Assembly: GCA_018364485.1 (NCBI GenBank)
Contig: JAGZLX010000004.1
Span: 1-51,321 of the forward strand
Source: Granulicatella adiacens
GTDB lineage: Bacteria > Bacillota > Bacilli > Lactobacillales > Aerococcaceae
Direction of reading: 5' to 3'
DNA length: 51,321 bases
In this document: piece by piece, positions 14,494 through 22,690 of the stretch
How positions within the stretch are numbered: position 1 is the first letter of the stretch
Layout of the letters: every line of letters begins with the position of its first letter
Notes under the pieces: generated by a model
Databases searched by the model: none
What the model was told of the DNA's origin: nothing
Seen by the model: the letters and a program-made list of their open reading frames with translations, nothing else
Program-made: the position numbers and the translations under genes

Positions 14494-14574
14494 ATAAAAA
14501 ACCACCGACACGTGGCCGGTGGAAAAAAGGATTAGAAATATTTATTTGGGAGGATAAATATTCTCTTTGGGAAT
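14494..14574 (-). ncRNA. Small RNA with an anti-Shine-Dalgarno loop
   Basis: Transcript of about 80 nt predicted from -10 TATACT (14586-14581) to a terminator (stem CCACCG 14522-14517 with CGGTGG 14507-14502, then TTTTTT). Bases 14562-14537 form a nine-pair hairpin (AATATTTAT with ATAAATATT) whose loop is CCTCCCAA, complementary to GGGAGG-type ribosome sites. A second C-rich stretch (TTCCC) lies near the 5' end. This design resembles streptococcal csRNAs and staphylococcal C-rich-loop RNAs, but no sequence homology is claimed. It lies downstream of rlmH on the same strand. Confidence 0.65.
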
Positions 14575-14580
14575 AACTAA

Positions 14581-14612
14581 AGTATAGAGGCACATTATGA
14601 AAATACTATGAA
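14581..14612 (-). promoter_or_regulatory. Response-regulator-type promoter of the anti-SD small RNA
   Basis: TTCATA (14612-14607), five bases, TTCATA (14601-14596), nine bases, -10 TATACT (14586-14581). No sigma-A -35 is present; the direct repeat takes its place, as in promoters activated by OmpR-family regulators. The same layout is found at htrA. Confidence 0.6.
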
Positions 14613-14665
14613 AATACAATTTTCATTTTGCACTTTCTTTTCACTTTTTCTATGAGAATCTTTAC

Positions 14666-15145
14666 TTATTTATGATACGCATGTCCGGCATTAATACGGA
14701 ATGCACGGTAAATTTGCTCAGTTAGAACGAGTCTCATAAGCTGATGAGGCAAAGTAATACGGCCAAATGAAATCTTGCGTTCGGCACGTTTTTTAACGGC
14801 CGGACTCAACCCAAGTGATCCCCCGATGACAAAGACCATCGAGCTCTTGCCGTGAAGCGCGAAGGTATCCATCTCTTTTGCGAGTTGTTCTGAACTCACT
14901 AAGTCACCTTCAATCGCCATCGCTACAACGACATCTCCATCTTTGATTTTAGCTAGGATACGCTCGCCCTCTTTTTCAAGCACTTGTTCCATCTCTTTAT
15001 CGCTTAAATTTTCAGGCGCCTTCTCATCCGGCACTTCCACAACCTGGAACTTGCAGTAGCTGCCTAAGCGTTTCGCGTATTCGTCGATTCCTTGTTTTAA
15101 ATATTTTTCTTTCAGTTTTCCTACACTCACAATTGTGATATTCAT
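14666..15145 (-). CDS. rlmH: 23S rRNA (pseudouridine1915-N3)-methyltransferase RlmH
   Basis: A 159-residue SPOUT methyltransferase that uses SAM to methylate pseudouridine 1915 in helix 69 of 23S rRNA on the 70S ribosome. The family start MNITIVSVGKLKEKYLKQGI, the trefoil-knot segment FVIGGSLGLSPAV and the C-terminal LTEQIYRAFRINAGHAYHK are all present. The length is exactly as expected. It is separated from htrA by the DnaA-box region and therefore has its own promoter there. Its own 3' end is shared with a small-RNA locus. Confidence 0.97.
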   Translation of the reverse strand: MNITIVSVGKLKEKYLKQGIDEYAKRLGSYCKFQVVEVPDEKAPENLSDKEMEQVLEKEGERILAKIKDGDVVVAMAIEGDLVSSEQLAKEMDTFALHGKSSMVFVIGGSLGLSPAVKKRAERKISFGRITLPHQLMRLVLTEQIYRAFRINAGHAYHK

Positions 15146-15208
15146 TTGATCCCCTCATTTCACCAATTATCTTACCTTTTTTTGGAAAAAATTGCTTGTT
15201 TTATCCCT

Positions 15209-15599
15209 TTATCCACAGTTATCCACAAAGTTATCCACATGTACACATGTTCGCCCCTAAATTTTGGGCTTTTTTTATGAAAAACACTAGATATTGATTC
15301 AAAATTTTTATTTGTTATCTAATTGTTATATTTCTAAATGGTGGAAATGTGCGAGTTATCCACAGTTATCCACACACTTTTTGTGTATACCAAAACACTG
15401 TTATATCAACGTTTTGAGCGATTAACTGCCAAAGTTATCCACAATAAAATTTTATCATGTGAATAACTTTTTTCAATAAAATCCGATAATTAAGCCATTT
15501 TTAGCCTATCCATTTTCAACACTAATTTTCCACTTCACAGACTTGACAAGGGGATAATCCCACAGTTTTCCACAGAATTATCCACATTTTTGTGGATAA
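15209..15599. other. Cluster of eight perfect DnaA boxes
   Basis: TTATCCACA is exact at 15209-15217, 15219-15227, 15231-15239, 15356-15364, 15366-15374, 15435-15443 and 15578-15586, and reversed at 15591-15599. Near matches include 15459-15467 (reverse, TTATTCACA) and 15567-15575 (TTTTCCACA). Several boxes are ten or twelve bases apart, one helical turn. An AT-rich stretch lies at about 15280-15350. The 518-base rlmH-htrA gap thus holds more perfect boxes than the regions around dnaA. Possible roles are an origin component, a DnaA reservoir, or DnaA control of rlmH. Confidence 0.85.
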
Positions 15600-15614
15600 C
15601 TCTGTGGAAATACA

Positions 15615-15648
15615 CAAAAAAAGTCGAATAGCACTTCGCTATCCGACT
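15615..15648 (-). terminator. htrA terminator
   Basis: Minus-strand stem 15648-15638 with 15632-15622 (11 positions, one mismatch), five-base loop, then seven T. Confidence 0.9.
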
Positions 15649-15663
15649 CCTTATTCGTTATTG

Positions 15664-16875
15664 TTATAAACTTGGACTATTTGTTTCTGTTAGAGAAATC
15701 GTTGTTGTTTGTTTTTGTCCATTTCTATAGTATGTTACTTCAAGCTTATCGCCAACTTTATGGCTGTAAAGAACTTTACGTAGGTTTTGAATGCCTTCAA
15801 TCTTTTGTCCATCCATTTCAACGATGACATCATAGGCTTGTAATCCTGCTGCTTTAGCACTTCCTTTAGAAGCCACTTCAGCAATCACAACTCCGCCCTT
15901 CACATCGCTTGGTAAGTTCAATTGTTGAACAACACGTGCATTTACACTTGTTAAGTTCACCATTGAAATTCCAAGTGCTGGACGTGTGATTTTACCATTT
16001 TCTTCGAGTTGTTTAATAATCGAAACAACTTCATTACTTGGAATCGCAAATCCCATTCCTTCTACAGAAGATTTCGAAATCTTCATTGAGTTAATTCCGA
16101 TGACTTGGCCGGCGCTATTAATTAACGCACCACCAGAGTTCCCTGGGTTAATCGCAGCATCTGTTTGAATCGCGGTTACGACCCAATCTTCTTGTCCATC
16201 CCCATCAACGTCTGTGGCAACAGAACGGTTAGTTGCTGAGACAATCCCTTGTGTCACACTTGTCGCGAATTCACTACCAAGAGGTGAACCAATGGCGATT
16301 GCCGTTTGCCCTACTTGAACATCATCAGAGTTCGCGAATTCTGCAACAGTTGTCACATTTGTATTCGCGATACGAATTACGGCTAAGTCTGTCCATTGGT
16401 CGCTACCAACAATTTCAGCTTTTGAACGTGTTCCATCTGCTAAAAGTACTTCTAATTCTTGTGAGTTTGCGATTACGTGATAGTTTGTCACGATATACGC
16501 ATATCCATCTGCGTTTTTGTAGATAACTCCACTACCTTCAGAAGCGGTAGCTAATTCGCCGCTTGATTGTTGCGTTCCGCTCAATGAATTTCTTGAAGTG
16601 GATTGTTTGTTGATTACTGAAACAACTGCGTTCTTCACTTCAGCAACGACTTTTGTAATATCTGTCGAACCTTGTGCTGCTGTTGATGTTTTTGTTGGTT
16701 CTACTTGTGTTTGTGAGGCTTGTGTAGCAGGTGTTGTTGCTTGGTTTGCTGGATTCGTTACGGCCATGATTCCAACTCCTCCGGCAACAGCGACTGCTCC
16801 TCCCAATATACCTCCGATGAAGCCATTTTTAAAAGCTTTCGATGATTTTTTTCTTTTTAATTGTTCTTGTGACAT
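15664..16875 (-). CDS. htrA: Membrane-anchored serine protease HtrA (DegP family)
   Basis: A 403-residue surface quality-control protease. A short basic N-terminus and one membrane anchor (about residues 16-37, NGFIGGILGGAVAVAGGVG) precede a T/Q-rich linker. The trypsin-like domain has His in TNYHVIAN, Asp in TDLAVIR and Ser in GNSGGAL. A single PDZ domain ends the protein (GGVVIAEVASKGSAKAAGL). All catalytic residues are intact. GAGGAG-type RBS. It follows walJ after 106 bases and has its own promoter with OmpR-type direct repeats, so it is likely stress-controlled rather than only read through from wal. Confidence 0.95.
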   Translation of the reverse strand: MSQEQLKRKKSSKAFKNGFIGGILGGAVAVAGGVGIMAVTNPANQATTPATQASQTQVEPTKTSTAAQGSTDITKVVAEVKNAVVSVINKQSTSRNSLSGTQQSSGELATASEGSGVIYKNADGYAYIVTNYHVIANSQELEVLLADGTRSKAEIVGSDQWTDLAVIRIANTNVTTVAEFANSDDVQVGQTAIAIGSPLGSEFATSVTQGIVSATNRSVATDVDGDGQEDWVVTAIQTDAAINPGNSGGALINSAGQVIGINSMKISKSSVEGMGFAIPSNEVVSIIKQLEENGKITRPALGISMVNLTSVNARVVQQLNLPSDVKGGVVIAEVASKGSAKAAGLQAYDVIVEMDGQKIEGIQNLRKVLYSHKVGDKLEVTYYRNGQKQTTTISLTETNSPSL

Positions 16876-16902
16876 CTGCTCACTCCTCTCATTTGTAAAT
16901 AT

Positions 16903-16957
16903 ACAATAATTTTTTTATATGAAATTTATATGAAGTAAAGCTTATAGAGTACTTAAA
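16903..16957 (-). promoter_or_regulatory. htrA promoter with two response-regulator-type repeats
   Basis: Minus strand: TTCATA (16934-16929), N5, TTCATA (16923-16918), nine bases, -10 TATTGT (16908-16903); layout identical to the small-RNA promoter at 14581-14612. Just upstream, TTTAAG (16957-16952), N5, TATAAG (16946-16941), then ten bases to TATAAA (16930-16925) is close to the streptococcal CiaR box TTTAAG-N5-TTTAAG with its ten-base spacing. One or two OmpR-family regulators may act here. Confidence 0.55.
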
Positions 16958-16981
16958 AAACTCTTTCGAACTTGCTAAGTT

Positions 16982-17785
16982 TTAAACGGTAAATAACTTT
17001 GTAGGTTCATACGGATCCGTATGATAGAGCTCGAACGCCTGGTGAACGCCTTTATCATGCGTTTGGAAGATGCTTTCGGCTGTTTGATAGGCGATTTCCT
17101 TCATATTATTATCTTGACTTAAGTGTCCTAGATAAATTCGTTTCGTGCGGTCACCCATCATTTCACACATCGCAAGCGCGCCATCATCATTCGATAAGTG
17201 CCCCTTGTCGCTTAAGATACGTTGTTTCAAATGCCAAGCGTATGGTCCCATTCGAAGCATCTCTAAATCATGATTGCTTTCGATAAGATACGCATCTGCA
17301 TTTTTCAATAAGCCTCTTAACTTATCACTCACATAACCCGTGTCTGTCAGCATCACGAACTGCTTGCCTTCACGTTGGAAACTATAAAATTGAGGAGCTG
17401 CCGCATCATGCGATACCGCAAAACTCATCACATCTAAGTCTCCAAACGTAAGCGTGTCTCCAGTATTGAAGATTTCCTGTTGTTCGAGAGCGACTTTCCC
17501 GATTTTACCAGCCATCGCTTGCCACGTTTTTTCATTGGCATAAATTGGAATTCCGTACTTACGAGCGAGAACTCCAATCCCTTTAATGTGGTCAGAATGT
17601 TCGTGGGTAACCAGAATGGCATCCACATCTGAAATGGAGCGATCAATCTTCTCCATTTGCGCAGTAATGGCTTTACCAGTGAGTCCACAGTCCACTAATA
17701 TTTTTTGTTTTGGCGTTTCGATGTAAGTAGCATTTCCCGAGCTACCACTCGCGAGTAAACTCACTTTCAAACCTTGTTCTTGCAT
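16982..17785 (-). CDS. walJ: WalJ (YycJ/VicX) MBL-fold protein
   Basis: A 267-residue metallo-beta-lactamase-fold protein of the wal operon, a family with reported exonuclease activity and links to cell division and mismatch repair. The start segment LKVSLLASGSSGNATYIET and metal motif VTHEHSDHIKG (near residue 60) are diagnostic. Later residues are HD in VSHDAAAP, D in LTDTGYVS and H in LGHLSQDN. ATG 17785 is chosen over one 30 bases upstream because GAAGGGAA precedes it and it avoids overlap with walI. Thirteen bases separate the two. Confidence 0.93.
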   Translation of the reverse strand: MQEQGLKVSLLASGSSGNATYIETPKQKILVDCGLTGKAITAQMEKIDRSISDVDAILVTHEHSDHIKGIGVLARKYGIPIYANEKTWQAMAGKIGKVALEQQEIFNTGDTLTFGDLDVMSFAVSHDAAAPQFYSFQREGKQFVMLTDTGYVSDKLRGLLKNADAYLIESNHDLEMLRMGPYAWHLKQRILSDKGHLSNDDGALAMCEMMGDRTKRIYLGHLSQDNNMKEIAYQTAESIFQTHDKGVHQAFELYHTDPYEPTKLFTV

Positions 17786-17798
17786 GTTTATTCCCTTC

Positions 17799-18668
17799 TT
17801 ATTGTTGTTGTACACTTTGCGTTGTTGTTGTGTTACTTGTTGTTGTACGCTGTGTTTGCGTATTTGTTGTTTCTAGCGTTTCATTGGCTAGAACTGTTCC
17901 ATGGATGGCATCCACACGACGGGCAATTAATTGTCCGTCAGCTTGACGAATTTCAATATACCACGCAGGTGAGTAAATTGAAAAATCTTTCAGCACTAGC
18001 GATTGATAATAAGATAATTTCACCGATTGAACAGTTGCCTTCGATGAAATTCGTCCAGCTAAGTAGAGAATCTCAACCGCTTTTTGAGCCGTAATCAATT
18101 CACGTTCTTTCCCAAGTGCTTGCACGCTTCCAGCATAAGTCTGTTCGTAGCTTACGACTTGGTCATTGGCATTAATCGTGAAAATAATCTGACTCGAACC
18201 GTCCATAATCGTTAGCTTGTCAGCTTTTTGCGTATAAATCACTTTACGAGTAGTCGGATTATAGGACGACCACGTATATTGATTTCCGAAGGCCACTTGA
18301 TTATTTTCAACGATTTTTGTTAAATCCGCAAAGCTATCTGCAGATACAGATCCGCTTAAGTCTAATTGGATTGGTGTCACAAATTGCCCGTTAATAATGT
18401 TTTTTTCTAGCGTTACGACTTGATTTGGTAAACTAGACAATTTTCCATCTGTAGATTCCGGTGTTACTTGAATAATCGGAACGGACTCTACTGTCGCATT
18501 TAGCGTTGGTAATGTAATTCCGTCTAACTTCATTTGGTCAATGACGTTAATACTTGTATTCAACGGATTTTTCACATCAGATCTTTTTTGCCATACTAAT
18601 CCGAATAAGAATAAATCGAGGATAAAGAAGCAGACGATGAGAACGACTGCGCTTCTCTTAAAATCCAT
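17799..18668 (-). CDS. walI: WalI (YycI) regulator of WalK
   Basis: A 289-residue protein with one N-terminal membrane helix (about residues 6-28, AVVLIVCFFILDLFLFGLVW) and an extracytoplasmic domain of the YycI type ending in a repeat-like T/Q-rich tail (TTNTQTQRTTTSNTTTTQ). With WalH it restrains the WalK kinase through transmembrane contacts. It overlaps the end of walH by 11 bases; GGGAGGTGA precedes the start. The low-complexity tail is longer than in Bacillus and probably disordered. Confidence 0.88.
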   Translation of the reverse strand: MDFKRSAVVLIVCFFILDLFLFGLVWQKRSDVKNPLNTSINVIDQMKLDGITLPTLNATVESVPIIQVTPESTDGKLSSLPNQVVTLEKNIINGQFVTPIQLDLSGSVSADSFADLTKIVENNQVAFGNQYTWSSYNPTTRKVIYTQKADKLTIMDGSSQIIFTINANDQVVSYEQTYAGSVQALGKERELITAQKAVEILYLAGRISSKATVQSVKLSYYQSLVLKDFSIYSPAWYIEIRQADGQLIARRVDAIHGTVLANETLETTNTQTQRTTTSNTTTTQSVQQQ

Positions 18669-20016
18669 CTGCGTCACCTCCCGTTGTTGTCGGTCCATTC
18701 GCTGGTTCTGTTTGACTCTTCTCGGCTTTTAATTCAGCCAGAGTCTTCCAAGTACCATTCTTTTTAATGTACCATGTTGGTGTAAACTCAACGATTTGCA
18801 CACTCTCACTACTGATTGTCCATGAATAGCCGATACGAATATCTTCAATCTCATTCATGACAAATCCTTCGTTCAACAATTCAGTGACAATCGTCTTTCC
18901 ACCCACTACCATCACCTTTTTACTCTTTGTTGGTAAAGGCGTTTGTGCAATCAGTGATGAGGTTCTCATTTTCTCGATTCCTGTTGAATTGACCTTTATT
19001 TGCGTGAAACCTTCTTTGCCACTGGATAAGATTGGATAAGAATCCACGTAACGAACATATTCAACGAGATTATTATTTAAATCTACCGAGAATAGACTCA
19101 CGCCCATTTGCCAGCCTCCAAGACGTTTCATCTGGCCGAAAGTTTGCGTTAAGTTATTCGTATACATTAATGTTTCCTCTCCTGAGCGGTTCTCGAAGAA
19201 AGTGACCACATTTGTCGTACGGTCTAATTTCAATTGCGATAAATTATCATTGTATACAACGGTCTTTCCGTCTCCACGCGTACGAATTTCTGATTGGTTA
19301 CTAAATAACTGAGTAATATAGAAACTCATTGGAATCTGCTCGATTAAATAGGCAGACTGTTCCACATTCAAGTTGTCTTGTTCGACAAAGAATTGTTTTG
19401 TTTTTCCACGATACGATTCTACTTCGTAAAAATCACTATCCGCGTATAATCCCTCTAATGATGTTTTGAAACTTTCATTTACTTTAGCACTGTAGAGTTG
19501 TTTCGTGTCATCATTGATGAAATAAGCAGTAGAAGGATCATCTGTGCGAATCACAATACGAGAAAAACGGTCATTATTTAAGTCGTCGATATTTCCATCA
19601 AAGAATCGGTTCACAATTCCAAATGAATGCAACCCATCAAATAAAATCTGAATTCTGGCTTCACGTAAGACGAGATTTTCATAACTAGTCTCGTCCATGA
19701 CTTCTAAACGCGTTAAATTCGTAAATTGTTTATTTAAGTGTGCATTGACTTCCTTCATAATGGAAGCACTGCTCGTCATTTCGAACTTATTTTTGTTCGT
19801 TAGAACCATTCGAGTCGGTCTAAATACATCTTCTGTTGTATAAGTTGCACGAACTTGCACACCTGTATCTTGTTGTGTTGTAACATTGTTATTATTTTGC
19901 TTTTGATTCGTAAAGAAATCAACCGGACGTACTACGATGAGATACGTAAACACAAAGCTAATGGCCATTAATACAAAGAGCACCGTTAGCATTGCTCGAT
20001 AACGTTTAAAATTCAT
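18658..20016 (-). CDS. walH: WalH (YycH) regulator of WalK
   Basis: A 452-residue bitopic membrane protein. One N-terminal helix (about 10-30, LTVLFVLMAISFVFTYLIVV) is followed by the large extracellular YycH domain. It works with WalI to dampen WalK. The start at 20016 is preferred over upstream ATGs because it places the membrane helix at the N-terminus and GAGGAC lies ten bases before; it overlaps the end of walK by 11 bases. A short Q/N-rich linker follows the helix. Confidence 0.9.
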   Translation of the reverse strand: MNFKRYRAMLTVLFVLMAISFVFTYLIVVRPVDFFTNQKQNNNNVTTQQDTGVQVRATYTTEDVFRPTRMVLTNKNKFEMTSSASIMKEVNAHLNKQFTNLTRLEVMDETSYENLVLREARIQILFDGLHSFGIVNRFFDGNIDDLNNDRFSRIVIRTDDPSTAYFINDDTKQLYSAKVNESFKTSLEGLYADSDFYEVESYRGKTKQFFVEQDNLNVEQSAYLIEQIPMSFYITQLFSNQSEIRTRGDGKTVVYNDNLSQLKLDRTTNVVTFFENRSGEETLMYTNNLTQTFGQMKRLGGWQMGVSLFSVDLNNNLVEYVRYVDSYPILSSGKEGFTQIKVNSTGIEKMRTSSLIAQTPLPTKSKKVMVVGGKTIVTELLNEGFVMNEIEDIRIGYSWTISSESVQIVEFTPTWYIKKNGTWKTLAELKAEKSQTEPANGPTTTGGDADGF

Positions 20017-21862
20017 CCCATTCACCGTCCTCTTCAAATGGAACATATGGTAGAGAAACAAAGAATGTTGATCCTTTGTTTTCAATACTGTTCACCCAAA
20101 TTTTTCCACCGTGTAATTGAACGACTTCTTTCGCGATAGCCAGTCCAAGACCACTACCACCCATTGCTCTTGAGCGAGCCTTATCTACACGATAGAATCG
20201 GTCGAATAAGTGTGGAATATCCTTACGAGGAATTCCCAACCCTTCGTCACTTACACTCACGATTAAGTCCGTATGAGTTTCCATTAAACGAACGATAATA
20301 CGACCCCCGTCTGGAGAATATTTAATCGCATTATTGATAATATTATCCAGCACCTGTGTCATCTTATCTTGGTCAATTTCAACCCATAGGTCGCGTTGTG
20401 TAATATCCGTTAAAATACGGTAGTTCTTTTCACGATATTGGTCACTTGAAAGCACCATATCGAAACGGTTGGCAATATGTTTCACCAACTCGTTCATATT
20501 CACGAACTCCTTATCGAGTTCAAGACGGTTTTGGTCCATACGCGATAAGTTGAGTAAGTCCGTAATCATACGCATCATACGGTCTGTTTCAGTTTCGATA
20601 ACGTTTAAGAATTCTGGCGCAATTTCTTTATTTTCCCATGCCCCATCCACTAACGCTTCTGTATAACTCTTAATACTTGTTAGTGGAGTACGTAATTCGT
20701 GGGAAACGTTCGACACGAAATTACGACGTTCGCGGTCGATTTTCTCTTGTTCAGTGACGTCTGTTAATACGCAGACAAGACCGCTAATAAATCCAGATTC
20801 ACGTTGAATCACTGAAAACTCACATTGAACGATGGTATCTTCGCCATCTTCTTCAAACGTAATCATGCGCTCTTCTTGAGACTCAAGTAAATCCCTAAAA
20901 GTAACAGTACGGTCGAGTCTTAATACATCTAATAGTGGTGTACCGACAATTCGTTCGCTACGTAAGTTTAGAATATCTAACGCTGCCGCATTGATAATCA
21001 CAATACGTCCACGACGGTCGGTCGCAATTACCCCGTCACTCATATGACGTAGGACACTATCCAACCTTTGCCGTTCCGCTTCGGTCCCTTCTTGCGCTTC
21101 TTTAATCTTCACAGAGAGATCGTTAATCGCTTGTCCAAGTTGACCAAGCTCGTCGTCCCCGTAAATCATCACTTCACCCGTATAGTTTCCTTCAGCAATC
21201 TGCTCCGTTTGTCGCTTCATCTCTGCGATTGGTCGAGTAATCCCTTGTGAAATCAACACGGTAATCACAATGGCCAAAATAATGACAAAGATAGAAGAAC
21301 TGATAAAGATAACCCCGATATCTTTTACTTGCGTATAACGCGATTCGATATTCGATGTTACCGAAATAATCCCAACCGGATTTCCTGAAGCAGTATTCAC
21401 TGGGTCAATCGGTGAAACGTATTTCCAATAACGCGTTTCGCCTTCCGTGAAGTTATAGCTTTGCACGGTATTCGACACAACGACTTGTTGAACGTCCGCT
21501 TCTGTTGAACGCGTTCCTACAACAGATTGTTGTGTTTGGTTAGTTGTTCCCAAAATATATCCTTGCATGTCCATGATGCGAATTTCGACAATACTATTCC
21601 CTGTTGGATAATCTTGTAGCAATTGCGAAATTTCAGACATCTTCGCTTCATCGGTCGCATCTTTTGCCAAAATAGGCTGCACATTATTCTTCAAGAACCC
21701 TACTTGCAGTTGGATTTGTTCTTGGAAGTTGGAAATCATTTGCGACTCTAATTGCGTTAAGAAGTTTGCGACAATGAGTTGCAGTGAAATGACTAAGAGC
21801 AAGATGAACAGCATCGGAATCTTAAATTGAATGGAACGAAAGAATCGTTTCATTTTCTTCAT
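20006..21862 (-). CDS. walK: Sensor histidine kinase WalK (VicK)
   Basis: A 618-residue essential cell-wall kinase with two membrane helices (about 13-33 and 180-203) framing an extracytoplasmic sensor domain. Then come HAMP (TRPIAEMKRQTEQIAEGNY), PAS (VLRHMSDGVIATDRRGRIV), a HisKA domain with the phosphorylated His in SHELRTPLTSIKS, and HATPase with N, G1 and G2 boxes (NNAIKYSPDGG; GLGIPRKDIPHLFDRFYR; GGSGLGLAI). The two-helix form is that of Bacillus and Enterococcus, unlike the one-helix streptococcal protein. A hairpin terminator lies between walR and walK. Confidence 0.96.
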   Translation of the reverse strand: MKKMKRFFRSIQFKIPMLFILLLVISLQLIVANFLTQLESQMISNFQEQIQLQVGFLKNNVQPILAKDATDEAKMSEISQLLQDYPTGNSIVEIRIMDMQGYILGTTNQTQQSVVGTRSTEADVQQVVVSNTVQSYNFTEGETRYWKYVSPIDPVNTASGNPVGIISVTSNIESRYTQVKDIGVIFISSSIFVIILAIVITVLISQGITRPIAEMKRQTEQIAEGNYTGEVMIYGDDELGQLGQAINDLSVKIKEAQEGTEAERQRLDSVLRHMSDGVIATDRRGRIVIINAAALDILNLRSERIVGTPLLDVLRLDRTVTFRDLLESQEERMITFEEDGEDTIVQCEFSVIQRESGFISGLVCVLTDVTEQEKIDRERRNFVSNVSHELRTPLTSIKSYTEALVDGAWENKEIAPEFLNVIETETDRMMRMITDLLNLSRMDQNRLELDKEFVNMNELVKHIANRFDMVLSSDQYREKNYRILTDITQRDLWVEIDQDKMTQVLDNIINNAIKYSPDGGRIIVRLMETHTDLIVSVSDEGLGIPRKDIPHLFDRFYRVDKARSRAMGGSGLGLAIAKEVVQLHGGKIWVNSIENKGSTFFVSLPYVPFEEDGEWDEF

Positions 21863-21887
21863 GAGTCATTTTCCCCTCTACTTTTTA

Positions 21888-21937
21888 GAAAAATACGCTT
21901 TTCTTGCCGGTAGATCAGGTGGCAAGGAAAAGCGCAT
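21888..21937 (-). terminator. Terminator-like hairpin between walR and walK
   Basis: Minus-strand stem of about 15 pairs (21937-21921 with 21908-21893, one bulge and one G-U) is followed by five T. It sits in the 82-base gap inside the operon and could reduce expression of walK relative to walR. Confidence 0.7.
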
Positions 21938-21944
21938 TTCAATC

Positions 21945-22661
21945 TTAAGCTTCTTTTTCTTGATCTGGGGTCTTGATGTAGTAACCTACCCCACGACGAG
22001 TCATAATCCATGTTGGGTGACTCGGTGTATCTTCGATTTTTTCACGTAAGCGACGTACCGTAACGTCCACTGTACGCACATCTCCGAAGTAATCATATCC
22101 CCAAACCGTTTGCAACAAGTGCTCACGTGTGATGACTTGTCCGATATGTTTTGCTAAATAGTGAAGTAATTCGAACTCACGGTGTGTTAATTCGATTTCT
22201 TCGCCACGTTTTGAAACCACATAAGCATCTTCATGGATAATGAGTGAGCCTAATACGATTTCGTTAGCTGTTTTTTCTTCTTCGGCTTCCGCTGGAGCTA
22301 ATTGTTGACGACGTAAGTTTGCTTTCACACGCGCGATTAACTCACGGTTTGAGAAAGGTTTTGTCACATAGTCATCAGCTCCAAGTTCTAACCCTAAAAC
22401 TTTATCGATTTCAGAGTCTTTTGCTGTCACCATGATAATTGGGACATTGCTTGTTTTACGGATTTCACGGCACACTTCTAAGCCATCAATTTTCGGTAAC
22501 ATTAAGTCTAAAATAACTAAATCTGGATTTTTTTCGTTGAAAGCCACCAGACCCTCTTCACCGTCAAAGGCTGTGATTACTTCAAAGCCTTCTTTTGTAA
22601 GACTAAACTTGACGATGTCTGAGATTGGCTTCTCATCATCTACAACTAGGATTTTTTTCAT
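21945..22661 (-). CDS. walR: Response regulator WalR (VicR)
   Basis: A 238-residue OmpR-family regulator controlling cell-wall hydrolase genes. Receiver domain: DDE at 8-10, phospho-accepting Asp in LVILDLMLPKIDG near 53, Lys in VTKPF near 102. The winged-helix domain has the recognition region VRTVDVTVRRLREKIED. Strong AAAGGAGG RBS. It lies 29 bases after purA, so the wal genes may be transcribed partly from purA. Confidence 0.97.
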   Translation of the reverse strand: MKKILVVDDEKPISDIVKFSLTKEGFEVITAFDGEEGLVAFNEKNPDLVILDLMLPKIDGLEVCREIRKTSNVPIIMVTAKDSEIDKVLGLELGADDYVTKPFSNRELIARVKANLRRQQLAPAEAEEEKTANEIVLGSLIIHEDAYVVSKRGEEIELTHREFELLHYLAKHIGQVITREHLLQTVWGYDYFGDVRTVDVTVRRLREKIEDTPSHPTWIMTRRGVGYYIKTPDQEKEA

Positions 22662-22690
22662 ATAAATCCTCCTTTACTCTATTACTTTTT

